Positions 22,951 to 31,954 of a DNA stretch of 34,227 nt are shown in pieces. The number at the start of each line of letters is the position of its first letter. Position 1 is the first letter of the stretch. Source of the stretch: Alphaproteobacteria bacterium (GTDB lineage: Bacteria > Pseudomonadota > Alphaproteobacteria > Rhizobiales > Hyphomicrobiaceae). The stretch covers positions 1-34,227 of the forward strand of contig JAHJQI010000043.1 of the NCBI GenBank assembly GCA_018819265.1. The letters run 5' to 3'. The notes beneath the pieces were generated by a model. That model was given only the letters and a program-made list of their open reading frames with translations, was not told the DNA's origin and made no database searches. The translations under genes were made by a program, and so were the position numbers.

Positions 22951-24048
22951 ATGAAAGTACTCGCCATCGGCGGGGCGACGATCGACACGATCGTTTCAAT
23001 CGCAGATCGCAACGTCGAGCAATTGATACTGCGTAATGCGGATGCGGCCTATCTGCTGCTGGAAGTGGGTCGCAAGATCGAGGCGGAAGATATTTCTGTT
23101 CATTGCGGCGGCGGTGCTGTAAACGCCGCGGTCGCGATGTCCAGACTGGGACACGAGACCTCGGTGCTCGTAAAACTCGGCCGCGATTTCCGCGCCGATG
23201 TCATCCTGTCACGGCTTGCCGCCGAGGGAATCACCACTTGCTATGCCGTGCGCGATGAGAATGCGCCGACCGGGACCTCTGTCTTCGTGTCGGCCCATGA
23301 CCGCAACACTGCAGTGATCACCTTTCGGGGCACCAATTCTCTCATCACGTCGGCCGATCTCGACGGCAGAGCCTTCGCGGTGGATCTCGTCTATGTGGCA
23401 GGTCTCTCGGATGCCTCAGCCGACTATTTTCCCGAGATTGTCGAGCGGGCAAACGCCGCAGGCGCGCTTGTTGCGGCCAATCCGGGAATCCGCCAGCTGT
23501 CGACGCGGCAGGAGGCATTCCGCTCTACACTCGGAAAAATCGATATCCTGGCGATCAATCGCCATGAGGCGACCGCGCTGGTGCCGTGGCTGGCAGCTCG
23601 CGGAGATGGTGGCGCGGCCTCGCTCGCCCTAGAGCCAGGGCCGGAGTTGCCGGACCTTGCCCGGCGTGGCTTCTCCGGCAACGGTAGCACCATGACTCTG
23701 GCGCGCTTCTTCAAATGCCTCATGGCGCTAGGCCCGCGATGGATCGTCGTCACCGACGGCAAGGACGGCGCCTATATCGGAAGCGCGTCCGGCATCACTT
23801 ACTGCCCAGCTCTTCCAGTCGGGATCATCGGCACGGCCGGGGCTGGCGATGCGTTCAACGCCACCTTTTCCGCCTTTATCCTGATGGGCTCACCGGCGGA
23901 CGAGGCCGCGGCTGCCGCCGCGATCAATTCGGCTTCCGTCGTCAACCACCTCGATACGCAGACAGGCCTGTTAACAGGCAAGGCATTGGCTGTGCAGGTC
24001 GCCGAACAGCGCTACGCACTGCGACTTCGGCATTGGTCGTCTCGATGA
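22951..24048 (+). CDS. PfkB family sugar/nucleoside kinase
   Basis: A 365-residue ribokinase-fold kinase that uses ATP to phosphorylate a sugar or nucleoside hydroxyl. Visible are KVLAIGGATIDTIVS (2-16), the glycine-rich signature EDISVHCGGGAVNAAVAMSR (about 46-65), GRDFRADVILSRLAAEGI, and the C-terminal anion-hole/catalytic motif GTAGAGDAFNATFSAF with its Asp. The length is slightly above a typical ribokinase because of an Ala/Gly-rich insert near 230-250. ATG at 22951 is preferred over a TTG four codons upstream; its ribosome site is poor. The substrate cannot be told. The PMI-GT/GH130 cluster lies on the other side of the divergent region, so a carbohydrate role is plausible. Confidence 0.88.
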   Translation: MKVLAIGGATIDTIVSIADRNVEQLILRNADAAYLLLEVGRKIEAEDISVHCGGGAVNAAVAMSRLGHETSVLVKLGRDFRADVILSRLAAEGITTCYAVRDENAPTGTSVFVSAHDRNTAVITFRGTNSLITSADLDGRAFAVDLVYVAGLSDASADYFPEIVERANAAGALVAANPGIRQLSTRQEAFRSTLGKIDILAINRHEATALVPWLAARGDGGAASLALEPGPELPDLARRGFSGNGSTMTLARFFKCLMALGPRWIVVTDGKDGAYIGSASGITYCPALPVGIIGTAGAGDAFNATFSAFILMGSPADEAAAAAAINSASVVNHLDTQTGLLTGKALAVQVAEQRYALRLRHWSSR

Positions 24049-24154
24049 CGATGCCACACAGCCCTGTTCCCCTCTGAGTAGAGTCCGAGGCTACTTAACT
24101 CGTACGCGATATGGGCAGATGAGTTTCTAGACTTTTGCAACAGGAGTTCAAGCC

Positions 24155-24577
24155 ATGATACGCACACTTTCCCTCGCCGCAGCAGTCGCAACTTCCCTGG
24201 CGCTGCCAGTCCTGGCTCAGGGCACGCCTACTATTCCGGAGCCCGCCCCAGGCGCTACGACGACGGCACCGGCACCTGCCCCAGGCGCTGCTATGGCAGC
24301 TCCGGCTGAAGGATCTGTTACGCTCACAGCCGAGCAGGCCGAGAGCTGGGTCGGCAAGCCCGTATATAGCAGTGACGGCAAGAACATCGGAGAAGTCGCC
24401 GCGTTCGCGCGCGGCACCGATGACAAGGTCAGCGAGATGCACGCGGACATTGGCGGTTTCCTCGGCATCGGCGAAACCCGCGTAAAGCTGACGCCGGGCC
24501 AGTTCGCGCTCTCCGGGGATCGTGTGACGGTCGACATGACCTCGGAGAAGGCGAAGGATCTGCCGCGCGTCCAGTAG
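24155..24577 (+). CDS. Exported PRC-barrel domain protein
   Basis: A 140-residue protein. Residues 1-21 form a signal peptide (RTLSLAAAVATSLALPVLA, cleaved before QGTP). A Pro/Ala/Thr-rich linker runs to about 50, then a PRC-barrel-like beta domain (about 55-135) with SWVGKPVYSSDGKNIGEVAA, ADIGGFLGIGETRVKLTPGQ and DRVTVDMTSEKAKDLP. PRC barrels are small ligand- or protein-binding beta modules; this one would act in the periplasm. AGGAG lies 10 bases before the ATG at 24155. It ends a plus-strand run and is followed by a terminator. Confidence 0.9.
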   Translation: MIRTLSLAAAVATSLALPVLAQGTPTIPEPAPGATTTAPAPAPGAAMAAPAEGSVTLTAEQAESWVGKPVYSSDGKNIGEVAAFARGTDDKVSEMHADIGGFLGIGETRVKLTPGQFALSGDRVTVDMTSEKAKDLPRVQ

Positions 24578-24669
24578 TCCGACAGTCGTAAGTACGAATA
24601 AGATAGGGGTGCGAGATGCTAGAGCGCACTTCGCATCCCAAATAGAATCAAGCGACCGACGATCTTTAT

Positions 24670-24704
24670 GTCCCCGCATTGACGCATTCGCGGGGACTTT
24701 TTTT
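24670..24704 (+). terminator. Rho-independent terminator after the PRC-barrel gene
   Basis: GTCCCCGC (24670-24677) pairs perfectly with GCGGGGAC (24690-24697) over a 12-base loop and is followed by seven T. It lies 93 bases after the stop codon and ends transcription before the convergent signalling gene. Confidence 0.88.
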
Positions 24705-24798
24705 CAGCAATTCATGGCGGGCCCGGAGCGCAGGGTATACCCTCATTTGCGGCAGCCCGCTCGCGAACACTAGCAGACAAACCACCGTCCGCCCTCTG

Positions 24799-27700
24799 TC
24801 ACGCTCCCCCGCCAGTCAAGTTTTCGCCCGCCACGTCGTCGATGGTCTCGCTCGATGCGGCGGCTACTGCGAGGCGGGCCAGCTCCGGTAGTGATTTGAC
24901 TCCGGTCCTCGTCATGATCGCGGCACGATGGTTCTCGACTGTGCGCTGGCTGATACCAAGATCAGCGGCAATGTTTTTGCTCGGATGTCCAGCCAGCACG
25001 AGTTCCATGATCTGACGCTGACGCTGCGTCAGGTCCGCGATCTGGCTTGCCGCAGCCGTTCTCCATGCGATCAGCTTGTTGCGATCCCGTGATAGCTCCA
25101 GTGCCCGGGTGATCACAGCGATGAGCTCTCTGCGCCCAACCGGCTTCTCGATGAAATCCATCGCTCCAGATTTCATGGCCTCGATGGCAAGGCTAACATC
25201 GCTGTGGCCCGTCATCATGATCGCCGGCAACTGATGCGGCGCTTCACGCAACACATCGAGCGCCTGGATCCCACTCATGCCCGGCAGGTAGGCGTCGATC
25301 AACAGGCAGGCCTCGGAGCCTGGGCTGAACGCCTTAAGAAATGCCTCGGTTGTGCCGAAGTCTTTCACGACCCAGCCCTCCGCCTCAAGCACGGTGCGAA
25401 GGTGGTCTCGGACGAAAAAGTCGTCGTCGACGACGTAGACGTGAGGCTTTTGCGAAGACCCGGTAGCTTCGGTGAATAGCGGGATCGTGGTTGAGAGGTC
25501 GGTTGGAGTCTGGGCCAGAAGTCGCTGAATAGTTTGTTCCAGCTCTGCGATCTTGACGGGCTTATTGAGGTGCACGCATGCATGCAGTCCGATATTGCGC
25601 AGCGCCTCGATCGAGATGTCTCCGGTGAGAACGATAACGGGGATCTCCTGATCAAGCCATGCCCTCACGCGCGACGTGAGTTCTACTCCGTTCATGCCAT
25701 TCGGCAGATTGTAGTCAGCGATCATCAGGTCGGGGCGAATCGCAGCTTTAAACAGCAGCGACTCGGCAGCAATACCATCTGACGCCGTCAATACCTTATG
25801 ACCTTCGTCGGCGAGAAAATCCTCGAGCAGATTGCACACTTCGGGATCGTCTTCGACGACCAGGATTATTCCTGTTTTGCGAGTATCATTTGCGACACCC
25901 AGGTCAGCGGGATCCGGGAGGAGCTGTGTGTCGGTTGCAGGCTGGTCTGGACTGTGCTCGATCTCGATGGCAAATCCGGAGCCCTTCCCGGGCAATGAGC
26001 GAACATCGATCCGGTGCCCGAGCAGATTGGCCAACCGCTGCACGATCGCGAGGCCAAGACCGAGACCGTGGCTGCGTTGCCGTGCTGGATTGCCGAGCTG
26101 ATAGTACTCCTCGAATATCGAGGTGAACTCCGACTTGGGGATGCCGATACCGGTGTCCCACACTTCCATGCTGACAACGCCTTCGCGACGGCGGCAACCA
26201 AGCAGTACCTTTCCCCGCTCGGTGTATTTCACGGCATTGGAGAGCAGGTTGCGCAGCATCTGCTCAAGCAGGCGCGGATCGCTGGCGATGTTCAGGCTCG
26301 ATGGCACGACACGCAGCGTTAGTCCCCGGGAGTGGGCGTGATAGGAGAACTCGTCCCTGAGACGCGTAAGCAGTTCATTGATGGGGAATCTGATCACTTT
26401 CGGCTCGACGGCACCGACCTCGATCTGATTGATATCGAGGAGCGTGTTCAGCATCCCCGACATGGCCGACAGTGTCTCGTCGAGGCGAGCCAAAAGCCGG
26501 CGCGGTTTCTCGCCGGAAATCTGCTTGGCCAGGAGACCGTGGATCAGCACCAGCGACTGAAGCGGTTGGCGCAGATCATGGCTTGCGACAGCCAGGAAAC
26601 GCGACTTGGCGACGTTGGCGGTTTGTGCCTGTTGCGTGGCGGCCAGCAGCGCCTCTGCGATGCGCTTTCGTTCGCTGATGTCGGTGAATGTGATGACCAC
26701 GCCTTCGACACCATTGTCGTGGGTTCGGTAGGGCAGGATGCGGCGCATGAACCAAACGCCGCGCTGCGTCTCGATCTCCCGCTCGATTGGAGCGAGGGTT
26801 CTCAGGACGGTGCGGGAGTCGTCTAGTGCGGCGTGATCTGCGGAAAGCGAACTGAGGTCGCCGAGCGGCCTGCCGATGTCGCCTGGTATGACGTTGAACA
26901 ATTGCTTAGTTGCGGGTGTGAAAAAGCGGATGCGCAGGTTGGCATCCAGGAAGAGGGTGGCGACATCGGTGCTGTAGAGAATGTTCTGCAGGTAGTCGGA
27001 GGTCGTCTTCTGTTGCTCCAATGTCTCATGTAGCTGCCCGTTGAGTGCCGTCAGTTCCTCGTTGAGAGACTGCAGCTCTTCTTTCGATGTCAGCAGTTCT
27101 TCGTTCGTCGATTGATACTCCTCGGCTACCGACGAGGCCTCCTCACTGACGACCTTCCGTTCCTCACGCGACTGCTCCAGTTCATAGGTCACGTGCCGTA
27201 GCTCCGACCTCGTCGCCTCGTTCTCGATTTCGAGGGCCGCCACGCGGGGCATGTCGGCGGGATCAGGCGGCGTCTCTCTGACGCCGGACGCGGGCGCATG
27301 GACTTCCTTTACGACTTCCGTGAAGCAGACCAGCAACAACTGCTCGCTGTCGTTAGGAACAGGAATGACATCTATGGTGAATTCATTTTCGCTGCCCATG
27401 TGGCTGACGCGAACGCCGCTGGTATGGGCGCGCGCAATCTTCTCAGCGGCCTCTGCGATCACCATTCTGAGCCGAGTGCGCATTGCCTGCGGCGCCATGT
27501 CGAGCAAGTCGTTTGTCGGATGTCCCGGCACTACGCGCAGAAAGCGTTCGGTTCGCCCGACCGAATAGAGGCATTCGTGTCGACTATTGATCAACACAGC
27601 GGCGGGCGCGAAGTTCTCGATGACCATGCGTCGGCATAGCTCAGCCAGTTCCGCCGGCCGCGGCCGTGGCTTCTCCTCCAGCGCGACCCGTTGACCGCGT

Positions 27701-29253
27701 ACGCCGTCGTCCGTCCCGATTGCGAAACGCACTTCTCCCGGCCGGCAGCGCGCCACATGCCGGTAGATCCTGCCTGCCTCCGATACAGTCTCAAAACGGC
27801 TGTCGGCCGCATCGATCGATTCCGCGTTCCCGAGCAGCAGAATGCCGCCTTCCCGAAGCGCAAAGTGGAACAGATCTATCACGCGCGTTTGGGCTGCGGG
27901 TCCAAGGTAGATCAACAGGTTTCTGCAGGAGATCAAGTCCAGCCGCGAAAACGGCGGATCGATCAGCACGTCCTGGCAAGCGAAGATGACCGCTGCGCGC
28001 AACTCCGGTAGCACACGGTAACCCTGCTTATCTTTGCAGAAGAAGCGCTTGAGCCGCTCCGGCGAGATGTCCGCAGCGATACTCTCGGGATAACGGCCCT
28101 CCCGGGCAATAACGATGGCATCCGCATCGGCGTCTGACGCGAACACTTGCAGCTTCATCCCACTGCCGATCCTGGCGGTGTGCTCGAGGATCAGTATCAC
28201 AAGCGAATAGGCTTCTTCGCCCGTGCTGCATCCTGGGACCCAGACCCGCAGGGTCCGATCGGCGGCATGGCGTGCGACGACCTCTGGAATGACGGTCTCA
28301 GCCAGCAGATTGAAGATCTCCGGATCGCGAAAGAACCGCGTCACGTTGATGAGAATATCGTCGGCCAGCAGGCCGAGTTCGGCCGGCTCGCTCCGAAGCA
28401 GTCCAATATAGGTGTCGACGTCAACATTTCCGCCAGCTACCAGGGCCATGCGCCGTTCGATCCGCCGCAACAGCGTTCCAGGCTTGTACCCGGTAAAGTC
28501 GTGGGGGGTCTTTTGGCGCAGCAAGGCGATGATCTCGGGCAAACGCGCCTCGACGGTCGAGGTGGCGTTGTCCACGGCGTCTGAGTGGTCGTGGTGAGTT
28601 CTGCGGCGGTCGTAATCCGCGAGCGCTTGTGGAATATCGGCCACGGGAAGAACGAGATCCACGACGCCTGCGTCGATTGCACTTCGCGGCATGCCGTCAA
28701 ATGCCGCCTCGCCTGGGTCCTGCGCAATGACGAGGCCGAACTGCGACTTTACCGACTGAAGTGCTGCGCTGCCGTCCGATCCCGACCCGGACAGAACGAT
28801 TGCGACGGCACGATTGCCAAACGCAGCGGCCGCCGACTGCAACAGGATATCGAAGGGCAGTCGCGCGCCGTGCCGTTGGGTCGGTTGCGATATGTGCAGG
28901 GCACCGCCACTGACCGAGAGCTCTGCGCCGGGCGGGATGACATAAAGATTGTCTGGCTCGATCTGCATCCCTTCGGTCGCCTGCTGTACGACCATCTTCG
29001 TGTGCGAGGCTAGGAGATCGACCATCATGCTGGGGTGGTTGGGTTCCAGGTGCTGCACGAGAATGAATGCCATCCCAGCATGGGCCGGAAGTGCCGTGAG
29101 GAATTTTCGACACGCTTCGAGCCCGCCGGCCGAGGAGCCGATTGCGACGACGAGGAAATCGTCCGCTGCGAACAGGGGGCCGCGTTCACCCGCGCCAAGC
29201 CGCGACTGAGGTGTTTCAGCCTCTCGGTCGCGGCGCGGCGTGTCATTTTTCAT
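24799..29253 (-). CDS. CheB-CheR-PAS-histidine kinase-REC-REC-LuxR hybrid signalling protein
   Basis: A 1,484-residue protein that seems to hold a whole phosphorelay. CheB methylesterase (about 30-215) has the triad Ser41 (IGSSAGG), His68 (VQHLEPNH) and Asp160 (SGSGSDG). CheR methyltransferase (about 235-505) has the SAM site VWVPGCSTGEEAYS (337-350). A PAS-like region and a coiled coil (about 670-750) precede a PAS domain (about 752-862). HisKA has the phospho-His SHDLRQPLQS (His892). HATPase has NLLSNAVKYT, DTGIGIP and GLGLGLAI. REC1 (about 1,128-1,248) carries Asp1180 (IADYNLP). REC2 (about 1,271-1,388) carries Asp1320 (LLIDAYLPG). The LuxR-type HTH (about 1,405-1,468) includes LTQRQRQIMELVLAG and SQRTVENHRAA. 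REC2 plus HTH resembles FixJ. ATG at 29253 is chosen over 18 residues of extra frame, with a weak AGG upstream. It is divergent from a degenerate receiver gene. The input signal is unknown. Confidence 0.93.
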   Translation of the reverse strand: MKNDTPRRDREAETPQSRLGAGERGPLFAADDFLVVAIGSSAGGLEACRKFLTALPAHAGMAFILVQHLEPNHPSMMVDLLASHTKMVVQQATEGMQIEPDNLYVIPPGAELSVSGGALHISQPTQRHGARLPFDILLQSAAAAFGNRAVAIVLSGSGSDGSAALQSVKSQFGLVIAQDPGEAAFDGMPRSAIDAGVVDLVLPVADIPQALADYDRRRTHHDHSDAVDNATSTVEARLPEIIALLRQKTPHDFTGYKPGTLLRRIERRMALVAGGNVDVDTYIGLLRSEPAELGLLADDILINVTRFFRDPEIFNLLAETVIPEVVARHAADRTLRVWVPGCSTGEEAYSLVILILEHTARIGSGMKLQVFASDADADAIVIAREGRYPESIAADISPERLKRFFCKDKQGYRVLPELRAAVIFACQDVLIDPPFSRLDLISCRNLLIYLGPAAQTRVIDLFHFALREGGILLLGNAESIDAADSRFETVSEAGRIYRHVARCRPGEVRFAIGTDDGVRGQRVALEEKPRPRPAELAELCRRMVIENFAPAAVLINSRHECLYSVGRTERFLRVVPGHPTNDLLDMAPQAMRTRLRMVIAEAAEKIARAHTSGVRVSHMGSENEFTIDVIPVPNDSEQLLLVCFTEVVKEVHAPASGVRETPPDPADMPRVAALEIENEATRSELRHVTYELEQSREERKVVSEEASSVAEEYQSTNEELLTSKEELQSLNEELTALNGQLHETLEQQKTTSDYLQNILYSTDVATLFLDANLRIRFFTPATKQLFNVIPGDIGRPLGDLSSLSADHAALDDSRTVLRTLAPIEREIETQRGVWFMRRILPYRTHDNGVEGVVITFTDISERKRIAEALLAATQQAQTANVAKSRFLAVASHDLRQPLQSLVLIHGLLAKQISGEKPRRLLARLDETLSAMSGMLNTLLDINQIEVGAVEPKVIRFPINELLTRLRDEFSYHAHSRGLTLRVVPSSLNIASDPRLLEQMLRNLLSNAVKYTERGKVLLGCRRREGVVSMEVWDTGIGIPKSEFTSIFEEYYQLGNPARQRSHGLGLGLAIVQRLANLLGHRIDVRSLPGKGSGFAIEIEHSPDQPATDTQLLPDPADLGVANDTRKTGIILVVEDDPEVCNLLEDFLADEGHKVLTASDGIAAESLLFKAAIRPDLMIADYNLPNGMNGVELTSRVRAWLDQEIPVIVLTGDISIEALRNIGLHACVHLNKPVKIAELEQTIQRLLAQTPTDLSTTIPLFTEATGSSQKPHVYVVDDDFFVRDHLRTVLEAEGWVVKDFGTTEAFLKAFSPGSEACLLIDAYLPGMSGIQALDVLREAPHQLPAIMMTGHSDVSLAIEAMKSGAMDFIEKPVGRRELIAVITRALELSRDRNKLIAWRTAAASQIADLTQRQRQIMELVLAGHPSKNIAADLGISQRTVENHRAAIMTRTGVKSLPELARLAVAAASSETIDDVAGENLTGGGA

Positions 29254-29648
29254 ATGTTGACCTGTCCAGGGAGATCGATCTCCAGCTTGGAAAATACTGG
29301 GACACAATAGGGTACCGATTCCGACATTTCGGAACCAGAAGGAACACTAGCAACTCTATGATTCTAGTGTGGCTTGTTCATCTGACGTTTGGTTTCGAGG
29401 CCAGCTGCGAGCGAGGACTAAACATCAGATGCGCTACACTAGCACGTCCACCTGCTGCAGCGCGAGAATATCGGCTCCTTTGGATGATTACGGCAACATC
29501 AAACGGCCAGCCGGAGCCCCGGCATGGTGAGTAATTTCCGAAGCTTCCGGGTCGTCTGTTCGGAAGGCATAATCCGGGAAAGTTCACCGATGGCGTCGCC
29601 CCGATGAACCGCCTGGGGTCAAACGTCGTCTATAGCCGAGGAAGCGAT
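29254..29648. promoter_or_regulatory. Divergent intergenic region of the signalling locus
   Basis: No gene is supported. This 395-bp gap should hold divergent promoters for the hybrid kinase and the small receiver. It contains an inverted pair TTCCGAA (29536-29542) / TTCGGAA (29559-29565) and two GGAAC motifs at about 29331 and 29341 with no matching CGTT at the right distance. Confidence 0.4.
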
Positions 29649-30002
29649 ATGGAAAAGTCATGGTTGACTGGCCGCACGGTCATGATCCTACAGTCCGACA
29701 TAGAAGGCGCGGCTCCACTTCAAGATCGAATTGTGCAAGCGGGCGGCAGGGTATTGACCGCATACAGCTTGTCTCGTGCGCTGTTTATCTCAAAACGCCT
29801 TCGGCTGGACGACGCGTTGATCGAATTCGATTTCGCTGGTGCTCCCGAGGTCGTCACAGTGCTGAGAGAGCGCCGTGTACCATACATTTTTCACATTTCT
29901 GGAAGGCTGTCAGGTCTCACCTTAGCGGCTGGCGAATTCCCTTCCACCAATTACCTCGGAGCATTGTTAAGCAATGAAGGAGCTGTCGCTAAAGCTTGTT
30001 GA
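29649..30002 (+). CDS. Degenerate response-regulator receiver-like protein
   Basis: A 117-residue protein whose strand/helix order matches a CheY-like receiver: first strand TVMILQSDIEGA (about 10-21), helix, second strand RVLTAYSLS, then DDALIEFDFAGAPEVV (about 55-70) and the strand VPYIFHISG. Compared with a functional receiver (DALLLDxxLxxG), the phospho-acceptor position is occupied by Glu (the E of ALIEFDF). The paired acidic residues after strand 1 and the Lys-Pro of strand 5 are missing. It probably cannot be phosphorylated normally and may bind a partner constitutively. AGGAAG lies 6 bases before the ATG at 29649, so I prefer it to an upstream ATG at 29604. Divergent pairing with the hybrid kinase suggests a shared pathway. 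Confidence 0.7.
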   Translation: MEKSWLTGRTVMILQSDIEGAAPLQDRIVQAGGRVLTAYSLSRALFISKRLRLDDALIEFDFAGAPEVVTVLRERRVPYIFHISGRLSGLTLAAGEFPSTNYLGALLSNEGAVAKAC

Positions 30003-30278
30003 TGGAATGAGCGCTGAACATCGGCGGTGCCAGCCACCGCAAACAGAACGGTTCAATAGTCGCTTTGCGGGCAACACCGAGCGATTTAATGCGGAGCTTG
30101 ATGTTTCTCAGGCGTCGAGTTCGTCGATAAAGGCCGTCCGGCAGCTGAACGAGCGCGTCGCCGTATGGGAGAATGAGGGCGGAGCGATTTGCGATATCTC
30201 TCGCTGATGCGAAACCGCAAGGGTCGCGCTCCGCAAAGGCGAGTACCCAGGAGAAGGCGGTTGACTGGCTCGACCAGT

Positions 30279-30542
30279 TCAGAAATCGGCGGCCACGAGC
30301 CGATAGGAGCTGCGGCGATGCCTTCGATAGACTGCGGATGCGACGCTTGTGATGCGCGCACGCCAACGGTCGAATGCGATCAGGATCGCGGCTTCGTCCA
30401 CTCGCGGCAAACTCTGCAGCTTCAACAGCGCCTCGAGGTCGACGAAGAACGCGATCTCGAACGCATCATCATGCCCCCAGAAGCGGACGCACTTGTTGGT
30501 CTCGTCATAACTGCGCGAGATATTCGGGAAGTTGAGGGCCAT
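30279..30542 (-). CDS. DUF1488 family protein
   Basis: An 87-residue protein with the DUF1488 layout: MALNFPNISRSYDETNKCVR at the start, GHDDAFEIAFFVDLEAL (about 23-39), a helix around AAILIAFDRWRARITSVAS (about 51-69) and the ending RHRRSSYRLVAADF. These short proteins are widespread in Rhizobiales and have no known function. AAAGGAC lies about 9 bases before the ATG at 30542. It is a stand-alone minus-strand gene near the signalling locus. Confidence 0.9.
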   Translation of the reverse strand: MALNFPNISRSYDETNKCVRFWGHDDAFEIAFFVDLEALLKLQSLPRVDEAAILIAFDRWRARITSVASAVYRRHRRSSYRLVAADF

Positions 30543-31226
30543 GCATCATGTCCTTTCAGTCCTGCGCGGCACGGCAGCGCCGACCGCGTCCATGCGAATT
30601 CGTTGTTACCAAGGGGCTGATAGGACGCTGCGCGCTCCGCAGTATCGAACTATGTACCCGCGTGGAGGGTTCCAGAATGGCCAAGTCGGGCCCGCGGTTA
30701 AAGGCTCGGTAACTACTCAATCGATGTTGTGGTCCGCCGCAGATCTCGTCTCAAATGCCGTGAAGTTGACACGAGGGCGCGCAGGCGGACTCAGTGCGGC
30801 TCCACGCACGTAGACCTGGATCGGCGATAATCACGTTGGCACTCCCACCCTTTCCCGACATTAGTGTCGGATAAGAAGGCGTTCACTGGAACGACAACTG
30901 CGTGAACAAAGTGACCGCTGTTGGTTGTTGAGCGGTCACGCCGCATCCATGGCCTTCGAGTGGATGACGATTAGGCGACGGCGGCAACTCTCTCTGCCGT
31001 GCGTTCGACGATGACCGGCGCGTACTGCAACTGCTCAGGGCTGCAACGGGTCAAAACTCCCCGTCAGGCTGACATGCCGGCTGAGGCTGGTCCAGCCTAG
31101 AAAGCTGCCGTCAATCCAGAATTCGTGTGCGACGCAACAATTCGACGTTCGTGACCGATGAGCTTGCGTGCCCCAGAAAACACGCTCCAGCTGACTATCT
31201 GCATTGTTCATATTCCGGAACTGGCC
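30543..31226. other. Gene-poor stretch with two hairpins and possible gene relics
   Basis: No intact gene is supported in 684 bp. CCGACA-TTAG-TGTCGG occupies 30855-30870, and GTGACCGCT / AGCGGTCAC (30911-30919 and 30931-30939, 11-base loop) is a second perfect hairpin. On the minus strand two overlapping frames around 30970-31130 read like protein ends (for example LQYAPVIVERTAERVAAVA before a stop near 30971, and FLGWTSLSRHVSLTG). That could be a frameshifted relic, but I cannot name it. Confidence 0.3.
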
Positions 31227-31562
31227 CTAAAGCGTACTCTCTGCAACCGCTGCGCAATGTCGGCCATTGGGGGACAATCCGCTGTGCACCCAACGCACTT
31301 CCGCTGCCCCATGGCAACCGGACGTGCCCTGCACGCGCTGTAAGGTCTCAGGTTGACCCAAGGCTGTCTTGAGCAGTTGCGCCTGGAATGCTGAAGTGTA
31401 TTTGCCTAGATCGTGCAACAGGCCTGCGAGATAGGCGGCGCGTTCCAGACCCATCGGTGCGGCGAAATCAGCTGCCAACCGAGCAACACACAGGGCATGA
31501 TCATCGAGCCTTTGCCAATCGCTCGCATCAGATTTGAGACCGGAATGTGCAAAATAGGGCAT
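31227..31562 (-). pseudogene. Truncated cas3 HD-domain fragment (type I CRISPR-Cas relic)
   Basis: The first about 62 residues of this 111-codon frame match the N-terminal HD nuclease of type I-C-like Cas3'': YFAHSGL, SDWQRLDDHALCVARLAADF (His22 region) and AAYLAGLLHDLGKYTSAFQAQ, with the HD pair at about 49-50. After QLLKTALGQ the frame becomes unrelated (QRVQGTSGCHGAAE, then VRWVHSGLSP) and stops. The expected HSTAGA continuation, the helicase and all other cas genes are absent, and no repeat array is in the window. The break lies near 31350-31375. The fragment is a relic and is not expected to work alone. Confidence 0.75.
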
Positions 31563-31954
31563 GGAACAAATGCCAAGATTAGATCGACCCCCGCTAGGTA
31601 GACAGTGGTCTTAGCATGTTGATCTCGGTGATGCGATTACGCCCTTGGACCGAATTCCGGTATCTCTGTAATTCCACCATCGAGCTTGGCCGTACCGACT
31701 TCCAAGGAGGATGGTTGGCATAGGTCAGGTGCGGGTGGTGCCGGCTCCACCTTGGCGGTGCAGCCGGTTACAGTATCCTCTCGAGACCATAATTGGCGGT
31801 CTCTTTTTCCAAGCGAGACATTGGCGACGATTCCAAAGAACTTGCGTGATCTTTTGCGATAGTTGCTGGCAGTTGAGGTGCGGAGGCGCGGTCCGAACAA
31901 AGCGTCCCAAAGGAACGTTGCAGACGATTGAAGAGTTCGAACCGAACCATCGGA
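31563..31954. other. Gene-free stretch between the cas3 relic and the XRE gene
   Basis: No gene is supported. Several minus-strand frames end here (for example EVGTAKLDGGITEIPEFG before a stop at 31637) without any start context or family. They may be debris of deleted genes, perhaps where the rest of a defence locus once stood. Confidence 0.25.

Noticed and set aside
21289..29648. General-stress (EcfG) promoters ahead of the stress and signalling genes
   Set aside because: GGAAC motifs were found only without a CGTT-type -10 at 16-17 bases, so none is called.
29974..30207. 77-codon plus-strand frame overlapping the end of the degenerate receiver
   Set aside because: It overlaps the previous gene by 29 bp, has no recognisable family and a biased composition. 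An antisense frame of similar length covers the same DNA, so chance is likely.
30840..30870. TTGGCACTC near 30837-30845 as a CIRCE or sigma-54 element
   Set aside because: No downstream GAGTGC partner for CIRCE and no TTGC-type -12 element at the right distance for sigma-54.
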